A DNA stretch of 64,000 nt from Chromobotia macracanthus. Lineage: Eukaryota; Chordata; Actinopteri; Cypriniformes; Botiidae. The notes under the pieces were generated by a model, which ran no database searches, was not told the DNA's origin, and worked only from the letters and a program-made list of their open reading frames with translations. Location: positions 6,566,501 through 6,630,500 of the forward strand of contig JAZGTH010000062.1 in assembly GCA_036877525.1 (NCBI GenBank), read 5' to 3'. Position 1 is the first letter of the stretch, and every line of letters starts with the position of its first letter. Shown piece by piece: positions 11,101 to 21,550 of the stretch. A program made the translations under genes and the position numbers.

Positions 11101-12446
11101 AGCACATTTCTGCACAAACACTAATTCACTTTGCTACACATTTTAGCACATTTCTGCACAAACACTAATTCACTTTACTACACATTTTTAGGACATTTTT
11201 GCACAAACACTAATTCACTTTACTACACATTTTTAGCACATTTCTGCACAAACACTAATTCACTTTACTACACATTTTTAGCACATTTCTGCACAAACAC
11301 TAATTCACTTTGCTACACATTTTTAGCACATTTCTGCACAAACACTAATTCACTTTACTACACATTTTTAGCACATTTCTGCACAAACACTAATTCACTT
11401 TGCTACACATTTTTAGGACATTTCTGCACAAACACTAATTCACCACTTTTTGACATTTCTCAAAACTAATTCACTTTACACATTTTAGCACATTTCTGCA
11501 CAAACACTAATTCACTTTACTACACATTTTTAGCACATTTCTGCACAAACACTAATTCACTTTGCTACACATTTTAGCACATTTCTGCACAAACACTAAT
11601 TCACTTTACTACACATTTTTAGCACATTTCTGCACAAACACTAATTCACTCTGCTACACATTTTTAGCACATTTCTGCACAAACACTAATTCACTTTACT
11701 ACACATTTTTAGCACATTTCTGCACAAACACTAATTCACTTTGCTACACATTTTAGCACATTTCTGCACAAACACTAATTCACTTTACTACACATTTTTA
11801 GGACATTTTTGCACAAACACTAATTCACTTTACTACACATTTTTAGCACATTTCTGCACAAACACTAATTCACTTTGCTACACATTTTTAGCACATTTCT
11901 GCACAAACACTAATTCACATTTTGACTGCACAAACACTAAACACATTTTTAGCACATTTCTGCACAAACACTAATTCACTTTGCTACACATTTTTAGCAC
12001 ATTTTTGCACAAACACTAATTCACTTTGCTACACATTTTTAGGACTTTTTTGCAAATAACAGTTTTGCTTCCTTTGCACCTGAAGCACCCTGAACTTTAA
12101 ACTGTAAGTGCAGTGAACCAACCTCTGTAGACTGCTGTCTCCTGAGGGCGACTTGGGCTGCCATCACCCTCTGTCTTTCCACAACCAGCAGGCAGTTGGC
12201 ACACTGGCAGTCACGCCAGCGGCACAGGCGCTTGTGGCCCTTGAGGCGCGACACCACGCCGTGATTCCTGCAGCGAGCGCACTTCGGGCTGCGGGTCAGC
12301 CTGCGCTGCGCCGGAGCCTCCGTCATCTGCGCCCCGGGCTCCCGTCCGTCAACTTTCTCCACGTCGATCGCTTCATCCCATTCTGCGTTTGGTGTTTCTA
12401 GGTGGGTCAAACCTACATGTGAGTCTCTCTCCGGTTTTGCAGACAT
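7420..12446 (-). CDS. dmrt2b: DM-domain transcription factor, dmrt2b-like, three coding exons
   Basis: Join of three exons on the minus strand: 12446-12123, 8909-8813, 8117-7420, giving about 372 codons with all junctions in frame. DMRT proteins are nuclear zinc-binding transcription factors that bind DNA through the DM domain; DMRT2 members act in somite and left-right patterning (family knowledge). Assignment to DMRT2 rests on three blocks: the DM domain in exon 1, the APSLLAKSILEGY block across the exon 2/3 junction, and RMRKRR.FADKEL in exon 3, together with the C-terminal KRPLPFSVEALL. The 'b' paralogue is inferred from divergence within the DM domain and from the neighbouring lrp8-like gene, not from a tree. 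The start ATG at 12446 is preceded directly by an in-frame TAA, so no further upstream start is possible in this exon. Intron 1 (3.2 kb) carries a large minisatellite; intron 2 is about 0.7 kb. Confidence 0.85.
8118..8812. other. dmrt2b intron 2
   Basis: About 0.7 kb of AT-rich sequence bounded by GTAAGCC and GCCATAG in the dmrt2b sense. It contains a 15-bp tandem duplication near 8321-8343 (TTAAGACAAGTTT repeated) and a 9-bp inverted repeat around AGACAGAAC near 8366. No gene or transposon recognised. Confidence 0.6.
8813..8909 (-). CDS. dmrt2b: dmrt2b exon 2 (97 nt)
   Basis: This short exon would be missed by an ORF scan. On the minus strand the acceptor is CTTCTCTCCGACAG at 8923-8910 and the donor is GAGG|GTAAGCC with GT at 8812-8811. 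Phase 0 in, phase 1 out. It encodes 32 residues starting GKKGQKNSSH and ending RAPSLLAKSILE; the next codon (G) is split across the junction. The second half is the DMRT2-specific block between the DM domain and the MRKRR block, which makes both the family assignment and the exon boundaries firm. Confidence 0.88.
8910..9423. other. dmrt2b intron 1, non-repetitive acceptor-proximal part
   Basis: About 500 bp of AT-rich intron between the minisatellite and exon 2. Apart from the exon 2 acceptor I see no gene, RNA or recognisable element here. Confidence 0.6.
9424..12056. repeat. 45-bp minisatellite array, about 58 copies, in dmrt2b intron 1
   Basis: Tandem array of a 45-bp unit. On the plus strand each unit contains CACATTTCTGCACAAACACT, then AATTCACTTTGCTACACA, then TTTTTAG. 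Spacing between successive AATTCACT motifs is 45 bp through most of the array, with a few irregular units near 10362-10430, 10725-10735, 10820-10835, 11440-11480 and 11915-11945. The main polymorphism is TTGCTAC versus TTACTAC, which alternates strictly between about 9906 and 10176 and so gives a 90-bp dimer in that stretch. The array sits wholly in intron 1 of dmrt2b and ends about 65 nt from the exon 1 donor. The period is a multiple of three and the plus strand lacks stops in one frame, so long apparent ORFs of a 15-residue repeat appear; these are not genes. Confidence 0.97.
12123..12446 (-). CDS. dmrt2b: dmrt2b exon 1, DM domain
   Basis: Encodes residues 1-108. The DM domain covers about residues 53-100, with the eight zinc ligands present: C56, C59, H62, H71, C75, C80, C82, C85 (the intertwined CCHC and HCCC sites). 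The basic tail after it (ERQRVMAAQVALRRQQ) is the DMRT2-type recognition helix region. The donor reads GAG|GTTGGT (GT at 12122-12121, phase 0). The open frame runs on to 12039, but those extra residues are intron read-through. Compared with DMRT2 sequences as I remember them, residues 67 (R) and 74 (L) differ inside the zinc module, where I recall C and F. The first 50 residues are acidic and polar with no domain I recognise. The Kozak context is weak (T at -3). Confidence 0.88.
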
Positions 12447-15400
12447 TTATAAGAATAACGCGCTGCTAATTTAAAGCGCTCCTCTTTATGCCTTGAAGAA
12501 TCATTAAAAACCTTTTGCGCAATTCAGTCTCATTAATCGACGTTACTCATTATATGCAAGCCTGGTATGTCCCCATGCATAAGCAAAGAACAGTCTTAAT
12601 GGAAAGTGCAGGCAGACTTTGGAAATGATAAGCCATTCAGCTGTGCTGAGGAATCTGGGCTGTTTCCTGGAAGGTTGCCTCTCACCTGGTTTGCCAGTGG
12701 ATATGCACTGTCGGAATGAAGGAGTGATTCATCTCGTAGTTGCCAAGTTTCAGCTCATCTTACTCACTTCTCAATATTTAACTTGCATCGTGAGTTATTG
12801 ACAAAGTCATACTTTTAATGCAAACCCCTCCTATCGGCTCCTGTTACTTTGGACTACCTTTATCAAGCCAAGACAAAAGCTTTATACTCACATTATTTGA
12901 AAAATTATTATGTATTATAGATATATTAGCTATATTTAATTTAGGGCTTATTTATATACCTTTTGGGTTTCTACTTGGTAATATAATGACATTGCAGCAT
13001 AATTTACTCATTTCATATTTATTTTGACTATTTATACTATACATACTATACTTATGACTATATGTTTATATGGCTGATGATGTGTTATCTGTGTGAAGAC
13101 ATTTTTCACATGTGCTAGAATGATGATCATGGCCTTTAAGTGTATTCTGGTATAATGTATGGTGGTTTGGATTTTTAATGTTGAGTGTATGATGGTAATG
13201 ACATTTTCATCTGAGAAAACTACTGTATCTAACTAAACTATAATGCTAACACAAATAACAGTAGCAAGTGTTAAATTAAAGAAAAATAAGTAGTTTCTAA
13301 ATTAAAATTCTTAAATTATAATCCATGGTATAATGAAATCTAATAATTAATGTCATAAACCTTAACATGTAATCTGATCTTTAAACTCTGCCTCCACAAA
13401 AAAAAATGTGCCAAGAGGAATCTTGATATTAACACTTTGAATAAATTTACAATATACGATTTTAAAGACCCCAAAGGACTCCTATAAAGTAAACTTTTTC
13501 AGATGCTCTAAACAATAAAGATGCTAAAAGTGAAATGTACCTCTGTGATGCCACCTTGTGGACGATAGTTGTATCGTCAGGACCAGCTGAGCATGAAATA
13601 TTGTTACATTGGGTGCCCCCCTCCGCCTCATACAGGTAATCACACTCTGATTAAAATGTATGCTTATTATATTGCTTAATTTGTCTTTTTGTGTATTGCT
13701 AGCCAACTACACATTAATAGAACTAAGTGTGCCAGTGGCTCTATCTGGATATGGTGGTTATTCATAATAAAGTGTTATTGTGATTTATTACTAAAGCAAC
13801 AATTATGGTTCTTTGATAAATAAGCTTTTAAGAATAGTGTCGTGTTATAAAAACACACATTTAAATGCCATTAAGAGTAAGGTAAAACACATCTGTTTTT
13901 TTTCCTAATACACTAAATAGCATCAAAAACTATCACAGCTGAGTAAATTAACCCCCCAAAGTGATTTTTTAATCAAAAGTTTATTTTTTATGATACATTT
14001 TAATTTATTTTAGAATTTTATTTCACACAAATTGTGTTTCTTCATTAATATTTCACACCAGAAATCAGAAATCACATCAGACAAACATTCTTAAGGGGCA
14101 GTTTAAACCCTGTTGTAATCTAATAAAAGTTTGTGGCAGCCATTTTGTTTATTTCTACACCTAGAGAGAGACAAAAAATCCTTAGGCCTAATCATGTCAA
14201 GAATATAGAGACGTTACTGTTTTCTATTTCGTTGACAGCTAGGAGCAAAGTAATTGAAGTTTTTATGTCATGATTAAAATAAATCAGTTCATCAGATCAT
14301 GGGAACAAGATGTGATAATGAGGATATTAATAATTCATAAATGTACAATACATAAATCATATTGTATGTATTTTGATGGGTATGGTTCACACAATACTTC
14401 AGGGGTGTCTGATTTCCTTTCCAGATATTATCTCTCCAAGAATGTTCAGTTGCCATCTCCTAAATAAAATTATGTGCATTATTTGAGCATTATGTATGTT
14501 TATGAAATCTACATTAAAACACTGTCATGTACTGTAACCTTCCTGCTAACCTTGTTTTATATACATTTATTAGAGGAAACGCTTTAAGAAAACTCCAACA
14601 ACTAACATCAAAAAGTGAAGTTTTTTTCTGCATTTGAAGGCACTAAGAGTTTGACTTTCAAACCAAATGCTGTGCAGAATGTAAGGCACCATCAAAAAGA
14701 CAGAAATCACCTGGGCTGTGTTCAAAGTTTTCCCTGCTTAAACAGACTCTGCTCACATACGCTCAAAGTAATACAGTGAGAACACCTTTAATGTATTTTA
14801 CATGATCCTTAGTTAGCTGACCCTTATGATTTATTAAGAAAAATATAACACATGGTTATTTTGAGTTTTCATGTTTTCAGCTTTTCATGTTTCAACTTTC
14901 AAGTTGAAAGAAAGGGGAGGTTACAGTAACAGATCTATTTTCTATTTCATCCAAACCAAAGGACATAATTTTGCATAAAATAACTTTTACCTATTTTCCA
15001 ATGATGTAAAAAAGTCAAGCAGTAAAAATTAATTTGTAATATTGCACTCTGAAATACTTCACTTTTAAAAAAACATTTAATATGTTAATAATCCTATGCC
15101 ATTTTGCACCTCAAATAAATGTGTCTTGTTTTAAGGATTTTTAGATATTGCTAAAAAACGTAAAAAAGTTTTAAGAAACTTGTTGTTTGCAGTGTATCTA
15201 CCTAGCTGTTCAAACTCAAGAGCACCGACATCAAGAGACTGTGTAAAGATTTGTCTGTCATGTGTTCTGTACAGTAAGGTATCTGTAAAAGCACATGGAG
15301 GGTAAACCCACAGCCTATGAGGAACTGTGCAGTGGCAGGACCCATGTGTGCACCAAGCTGCCTGATGACCTGCAGAGAATAATTAACTCAAAGTCAATCG

Positions 15401-16826
15401 CCACAGTCAAATTGATCTGACACAGATTGTTGTCCTTTAATCCACCTTCTTTATTTTTCCTCTTTTTCTCTCCACAGGGCTTAGGCTTCATGCTACGATG
15501 TCATGACAGGAGAAGTTGGTGGGAAAAGGTCTCTATGTTCTAAAGGCTTTGAAACTTCCACAGGCATTTTCTGCTTGTGTTTTTATCTTCGCAAATATTT
15601 ATTTTTAAATTTGTATGCAGCAGCCTTTCTAGACGAACAGATGTAACATCACATTATTCATGCATATAATATCAGTGAAATTTACAGGGCATTTAAAAGG
15701 CTTTTCGCCTTTTAAAGCTGCAATCATAACTAAGTTAAAAATAAACAATTGTAAACAACATAAACAAATGGTAAGTTTATAGTACTGATTTATAGTCTCA
15801 GCTGTCAGGTCTGATTTTGTGATAAACGTCAGTTTGACTTAATTTGTTTGGGTGTTATATCACGTCCCTAAACAGAAGGGTTGGCTATCAAGCATGGTGT
15901 AGCTTGTTCTTTCAGCAGAATTTAAACTTGTCATCTATGTTAAGAAAACAACTCGACAATTAACTTGAAATTTTATGTTTTTAACAGACATGGTGATAGA
16001 GAGGCTAAAGTTACAGATTGCAACTTTAAGTATGCAAGTTTAAGTATTTAACGCGACAGATCAATGCAAATCAATCTAATTGTTTTTCCAGCATTACTAG
16101 ACACTTAATAGTGCACCTACTGTTGATTATGACACTGCTGTGCATCCAGTGTGTGAGACCTGAAAACAAAGAGTAGACCTATTGGAATCATGGCTTCATC
16201 TGTCAGCAGGAGTGTTCATTTCTGCCAATTTCAGCGCAGTTTAATGAGATCTGCTAAATGCAAAATGCTACCCCAGCAGTGCCCTCATCTGTCTTAGTGA
16301 GAAACACTTCACACAAAATTTCTCTCTTTGTCTCTCTGACAAGCTGTCTGTCTATCTGTCCGTTCTGCGATGCACTTTGGCACTCAGCTTCTTTTGTGCT
16401 GTGTTTTTCTGAGACTGCTCTGTATTTTTATTATATGCAGAATGACAATTTCATCTAAAATTGCCCCTATTTCTCAGAAAAAAACGGTAAGTAAAGTTTG
16501 CTGAGTAAAGACTGAGTAAAATCTGAGTAAAGCTTAATAAAGTCTTTCACACCAGACACATCAACAAAACTACTAATAAAAGATATTAATTCAATTGACA
16601 TTGTGCATGCTGAGAACTGGAGCGATTTCCCCTATTCAATGTAAAAATATTGAAAGCTTTCTTCCTTATAACTCAGAAAATCATTTTAGTCATAAAAGCT
16701 GGCTTATTGGAGATGAGCAAACCTATGGAGAACATTCATGGTTGGTGCATTATAGATGCTCTTTATGTTTCTCCCATTAAACCCATTACATCTTCACACA
16801 ATGTATAAATATTGGGCAAAGTAGTT

Positions 16827-16856
16827 GTTGTACACATCCTGTGTGATGTGTACAAC
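16827..16856. repeat. Perfect inverted repeat, 12-bp arms, 6-nt loop
   Basis: GTTGTACACATC at 16827-16838 is followed after CTGTGT by its exact reverse complement at 16845-16856. Confidence 0.9.
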
Positions 16857-18671
16857 CTAATCCTGTCACATAACTTCCCATCTCCACATGTGCACCTAAC
16901 CTTGAGAGGTTTCGAGCAAAAGAATAAGTCAACAGAAGCACCTGTGCCAGCTGCTGAAATTAGCATCAGCCCTGTTGCTCCACACCAGCCCCAGCCCACC
17001 TGTTTGTTAATGTCCCTGTTCTCCTCCTAACTAGGTACATTAAAGACAAGCAGATAGGCATGGATGGGTAAGAATGAAGATTGATACAATAGATGCAGTA
17101 TGTGAAGGCCAGGTAAATAATCTTTTGCAGCAGAAAGGTCAAGTCAGTTATATAAATGCATGTAGCAGAGTGATCAGTGAGCTTTCAGTATCCTGGCTGA
17201 TATCATCAAAAGTATGGTGACAGAATTTTGCAAAAAACAATCTGTATGACTTTTTCAGTGTGCTTATATTTTTTTTAAAGATCTGAGTACAAAGAAGTGT
17301 GTTTTGACGCACTGAGAAAAGCTCCGTTTCTCCACAGCGATAATCTCCAAAAAGGCCATGGGGCTTCTGTTAGCTTTTGACTTTTGGCTCACTCTTTCTG
17401 GTTCCTTTGTCCCAGCAGTATACCTGTGTTTTATGTGTTGAGCCATCAGGCTTTCTGTTTCAGCAGGTGAACTCTGAGAATGTCAGCTGCACCTGTGTCC
17501 TTAACCGTCCTTAACCAAAATGTTTTTTGTATTTTGTGTTAGCAAAATGTATGACTTTGGTCTCTAAATGGTGTTTAAAATCTTGAATCCTGTTTTTTGG
17601 TCTCTGTCAGTGTCTGTACTATGTCTGTGATTCTCTTTTCCACCTGTGTCTGTTACACTCAACTAAGCTGTCAAACTTTATTTGCCTCTCCATGGTTTGT
17701 TTTGCCTTTCTCTTTTTTCTCAGGTTGTGTCTTTTCTGTATTGTCACTCTTGTTTTGTGTCCTTACTCAGATTTTAATCCCCATCTGTTGTATGTTCATA
17801 ACCCCATATCTCTCCTCTGTGTGAGTCAGTCTCTCTGTATCAGAACCAGTCTATTTAAAAGGTATAAAATAAGTAAAATACGTTTTATCCACATGAGGTA
17901 GGGAAGTAAGATATACATTTCTGAAATGGAATGAATTGTTCATATGATGTAGAGAGTTGTGTATATGGCCTGCTGCAGGAGCACAGATGTTAAATAATGT
18001 TGTCATCACTGATTTGATGGATTCAATGAAACAACAGTTGTTTCTTGGTTATGTTAGTTCTCTTTCTCTTTTTTAGGCATCCTGTTTCTATTAAATTGTA
18101 CTTTATTTGACAATGAATGTCTATCTGTCATTGAGTCAGTAATCTGCATTTTTATTAACCATACATACTTTCATTTCCCTAGGTATATCTTTATAAGCTT
18201 ATCTCTTCTACTCAGAACAATCTTGATTGGATTTATAGCACGTTTAAGAGTTAGAATTTGCAGTTTTCCAGAGCTTTGTTCAAAACACTTGTGTTTAAAT
18301 CAGCTGCGGCCAATTTTAACTCACACATACTGGTGCAGAGAGATTATATAGATTTTTATTCAACCTCCTTTCAGTCATGGAGGCAGTAGCTAGTAACCCG
18401 TTTTCCTCTATTCCTCCCCACTGCACTCTACCCCTCCCTTCTGTCTCCTTCTCTCCACCATAATAATCCCTTATGTCTGTTCTCTGAAGCATATGGCAGT
18501 CCTGATCTTTGTATTTATTCATATTACATACAGTTGTGACCGTGTAGTCATATTGCCTTTCACCCTTTATGCCTCTAGTATTATATCCCTTGTTTTTATT
18601 TTGGTCAACACAGTGTAACATATAGGTACGTTTTTACACTTTTAGTCAGGTGTTATATAAAGTTATTACAC

Positions 18672-18703
18672 TACCTATAGTGTTCATACTTACACTATAG
18701 GTA
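18672..18703. repeat. Perfect inverted repeat, 12-bp arms, 8-nt loop
   Basis: TACCTATAGTGT at 18672-18683 and its exact reverse complement at 18692-18703. Confidence 0.9.
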
Positions 18704-21102
18704 TAGATAAAAAGCAAAAGCATGGTAATTGGCAGCTACTTAGTTCAACAGTTCAGTTTATTGATATTCCCTTACAGATTTTAGAAAGCCCTGAGTGTTC
18801 AGTGTGATTTCAAATACTGTGTTGATTTATGCCTTCATTTTATCACCTTTTTTGTAATATAAAGTGTGTTGAGGGACTGGTAGAGTGTAGCACACCCTAG
18901 GCAGTGAGATCCATTACAGTGGATCTTTGAGTGTATAATGGGTATGACACAAAGTCAAAAGCACAACTTAGCCAACAGCGGGTCACTGCGGTTAATTGCT
19001 TGTTAGAAAAACTGTCAGTCACTGTATTTCTCACACAGCTGTACTCCGCCTCTGTCTGGGATGACTTAATAGATTCCAATTGTGCCACTCTGTCGCCTGC
19101 AGCCACTGGACCATGAATCTGCCAATCCGGTGAAGTCATTTAATGTCACATGACTATATGGCTGGTGATGATATACCATGCAACACAATCAAGCAGCCAT
19201 GGCTGTCTAATAGTCTCATCTCTTGCTTTGTGAGCCTTATTAGTAATTGAGAGACAGCTGTAATAACATTTTGTCACTGAAATGCTATTATTCTTGCCAG
19301 TTTCTGGCTAATCGGAGAAAAAAGGAACAGAGAGTGAGAGTAGGAACAGAGAGTGAGGGCGACATTACAGGTGAAAGCACATGCAAAATGGGCCAAATCA
19401 AGTTTGACAGCTTTGACACAAGCACCCACCTAATTTTTCTCTGTGTTATGGTGCCATAGTGAGTCATAGAGCCTCTTACAAATGAACATATCTTTCTGTC
19501 ACAATACAGTTTATGTCTTCATGTTTATGTTTACCTTCATATTGGAACAGTTGTGGAACACATTAAAGAGATTTCAACTGCCTAATGAGAGAGGTGGAGA
19601 ACACTTTAGACAGCTATGTAAATGACAAGCTCCTCCTTTATTTTTCTAGTGGTCAAATTTAAATTGTACACTGGGAATATTACAGACTGAATTCCTCACT
19701 TTGGGGCCTCTGTGGGCAAACATATTTCAGAGAGTTGATGTGTTTTTCATCAGCCAGTCCCTGAAGGGCCTTGACACAGAGAATTGGATTTAGAAACATT
19801 TGCTGACTGAAACGGTGTTACCAGTTGGACCCCATCACAGTAACCTGGCACAGAGAGAGCTTGAGGGAATGAAGGCCTAACGTGATTGGCCAGGACAAAT
19901 GATACATGCTCATAACCTAAAGGTACTGGATCAACACAGCGACTGTCGATTGTTGAAGTATGCAGCTAATCTGAGAGCAGTACAGATAGAGGCTTTATAA
20001 ATTTATAAAGCTGTGCCTTCAAAATAAACTGTTGAAGCAGGATTAACCTTAAACCTTGCAGTAGTGTGTAAGTTAGATTGCATCGGCTTTGTGTGGCAAT
20101 GGATGATTCATGTGATTCACCGCCCTTTAAAGCAAAATACGCTGCAGGAAGTGTTGGTATGGCGTCTGCGACATAAACCTGACACTTTCGCAGACCTGAT
20201 GTCTCCATCACAGTAAAAAGGTTGAACATTCCATGCTAGAAGAGTGCCCTCCAACAGCTACCATGCTTTATGTCCTCGGAAAATGGCAGGGAAGTGAGGC
20301 AGAATAGTCTGCCTGGTGTCAGGGGTGCGTGATTTCTGTGTGAAGTTACACAAATACCACAAAAACATTTTTTCAGTCTTCAGGACAGTATTCCAATGCT
20401 GCTCTGCTTTGTACTTCCTTTCTATTTTAACCAACGTACATCCAATACTGATGTCACTATAACTCAGCTGGTTGGAAACCTTCTCTCTAGTCCCATTAAC
20501 TGAGGTTATTGATGTGCTGCACACAATACAGTTTTCCTTGACTCTTCATAAACATATTACAAAGTAATTAAAAAGATGCTTAAAAAGATGGAGTTTTTGA
20601 AAAGGCGAGAAGTGTGCTAGTGTCAAAGCTGCTATTAGATATGATAGAAAAGTTTACATGGTTCCTTTGATTTAACAAATTGAGAAGAACTTGTGATTAA
20701 TGTCCCCAGGCCTATCACATCCTGCTATGACAAAGTCATTGACGTTTACCCATTGATCACCGTCAACAGTAATCGAATGCTGGATCCTGAAATTATAGCT
20801 TTCTTTGAGGAAAACCATCCTTCACCATGATAGTAATTGAAGCTCTCTCTTTATTTGTTTCACTAGAGTGGCAACAGTCTCACAGACATCCAGGTTTGTG
20901 CTTTACAAGTCGTAATTTTGAGACAATGCCAAATATTAAGACTAATAGAGTTCTAAACGAAAGGTCTGAGGGGCAGATGCTCACAATGCAGGGGTAGATA
21001 AAGACTTCTCTCTCATTATGTACAAAATATTACATAATTCATGTAGTCCCAGGGAGGAACTCGGATCTTAAGTAAAATCTCATTCTTGAGTCACCCATCA
21101 AG

Positions 21103-21358
21103 GAACGTGAAAGTGACATATTTGTCAGATATGGAAACCCATACCTGAAATGTGACATTTAACCCATTCACTGGTGAGGAGTGAACATACACTGCAGGTC
21201 ATGAACACGCAACTGCGCCCAGGGAGCAATCGGGGGTTAGGTGCTTTGCTCAAGGGCACTTTAGTTACTACCTGTCAACGCAGGAATCGAACCAGCAACT
21301 TTCTGATCACAAGCCCGACTTGCTTACCAGGCTTACTAGGCCACAACTGCCCCCAAAG
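21103..21358 (-). mobile_element. tRNA-derived SINE, minus orientation
   Basis: On the minus strand it starts with a tRNA-like head: an A-box-like sequence near 21342-21325 and a perfect pol III B box GGTTCGATTCC at 21293-21283. It continues with a body (CCCTTGAGCAAAGCACCTAA) and ends with TATCTGACAAATATGTCAC. The same order of blocks occurs at 29.69-29.96 kb in the opposite orientation, so this is a dispersed family and not a tRNA gene. The short open frames across it are by-products. Confidence 0.85.
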
Positions 21359-21524
21359 CAAGGTAAAGTTGTTATTCCAGACTATATGAAGCAGTAGTCT
21401 CATGTAATTATTTATGATGAACATGTTAAGTAACTAAAGCAATACAGTATGAGAGGCTATGCTATATTATGTATACAATTATGGCTAAAAGACGTTGTTA
21501 GTTCCTGAAACTCCTTCATCTGAA

Positions 21525-21550
21525 AGAGAGAGAGAGAGAGAGAGAGAGAG
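21525..21550. repeat. (AG)n microsatellite
   Basis: Thirteen uninterrupted AG units. Confidence 0.97.

Larger units (their letters stand above)
12447..21102. other. dmrt2b upstream region and intergenic sequence
   Basis: Starts with the 5' flank of dmrt2b: the first 35 bp carry several CpG sites and a TTTAAA sequence near 12470 (sense of dmrt2b), which could be a TATA-like element, but the transcription start is unknown. The rest is AT-rich with pyrimidine-rich stretches near 17.6-17.8 kb and 18.4 kb, and two perfect short inverted repeats listed separately. No further exon recognised. Confidence 0.5.

Noticed and set aside
9849..11974. Long plus-strand open frames encoding a 15-residue repeat (LAHFCTNTNSL)
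   Set aside because: They come from a 45-bp tandem repeat whose period is a multiple of three. They lie antisense in the dmrt2b intron, break wherever a unit has an indel, and have no codon bias or splice context of a gene.
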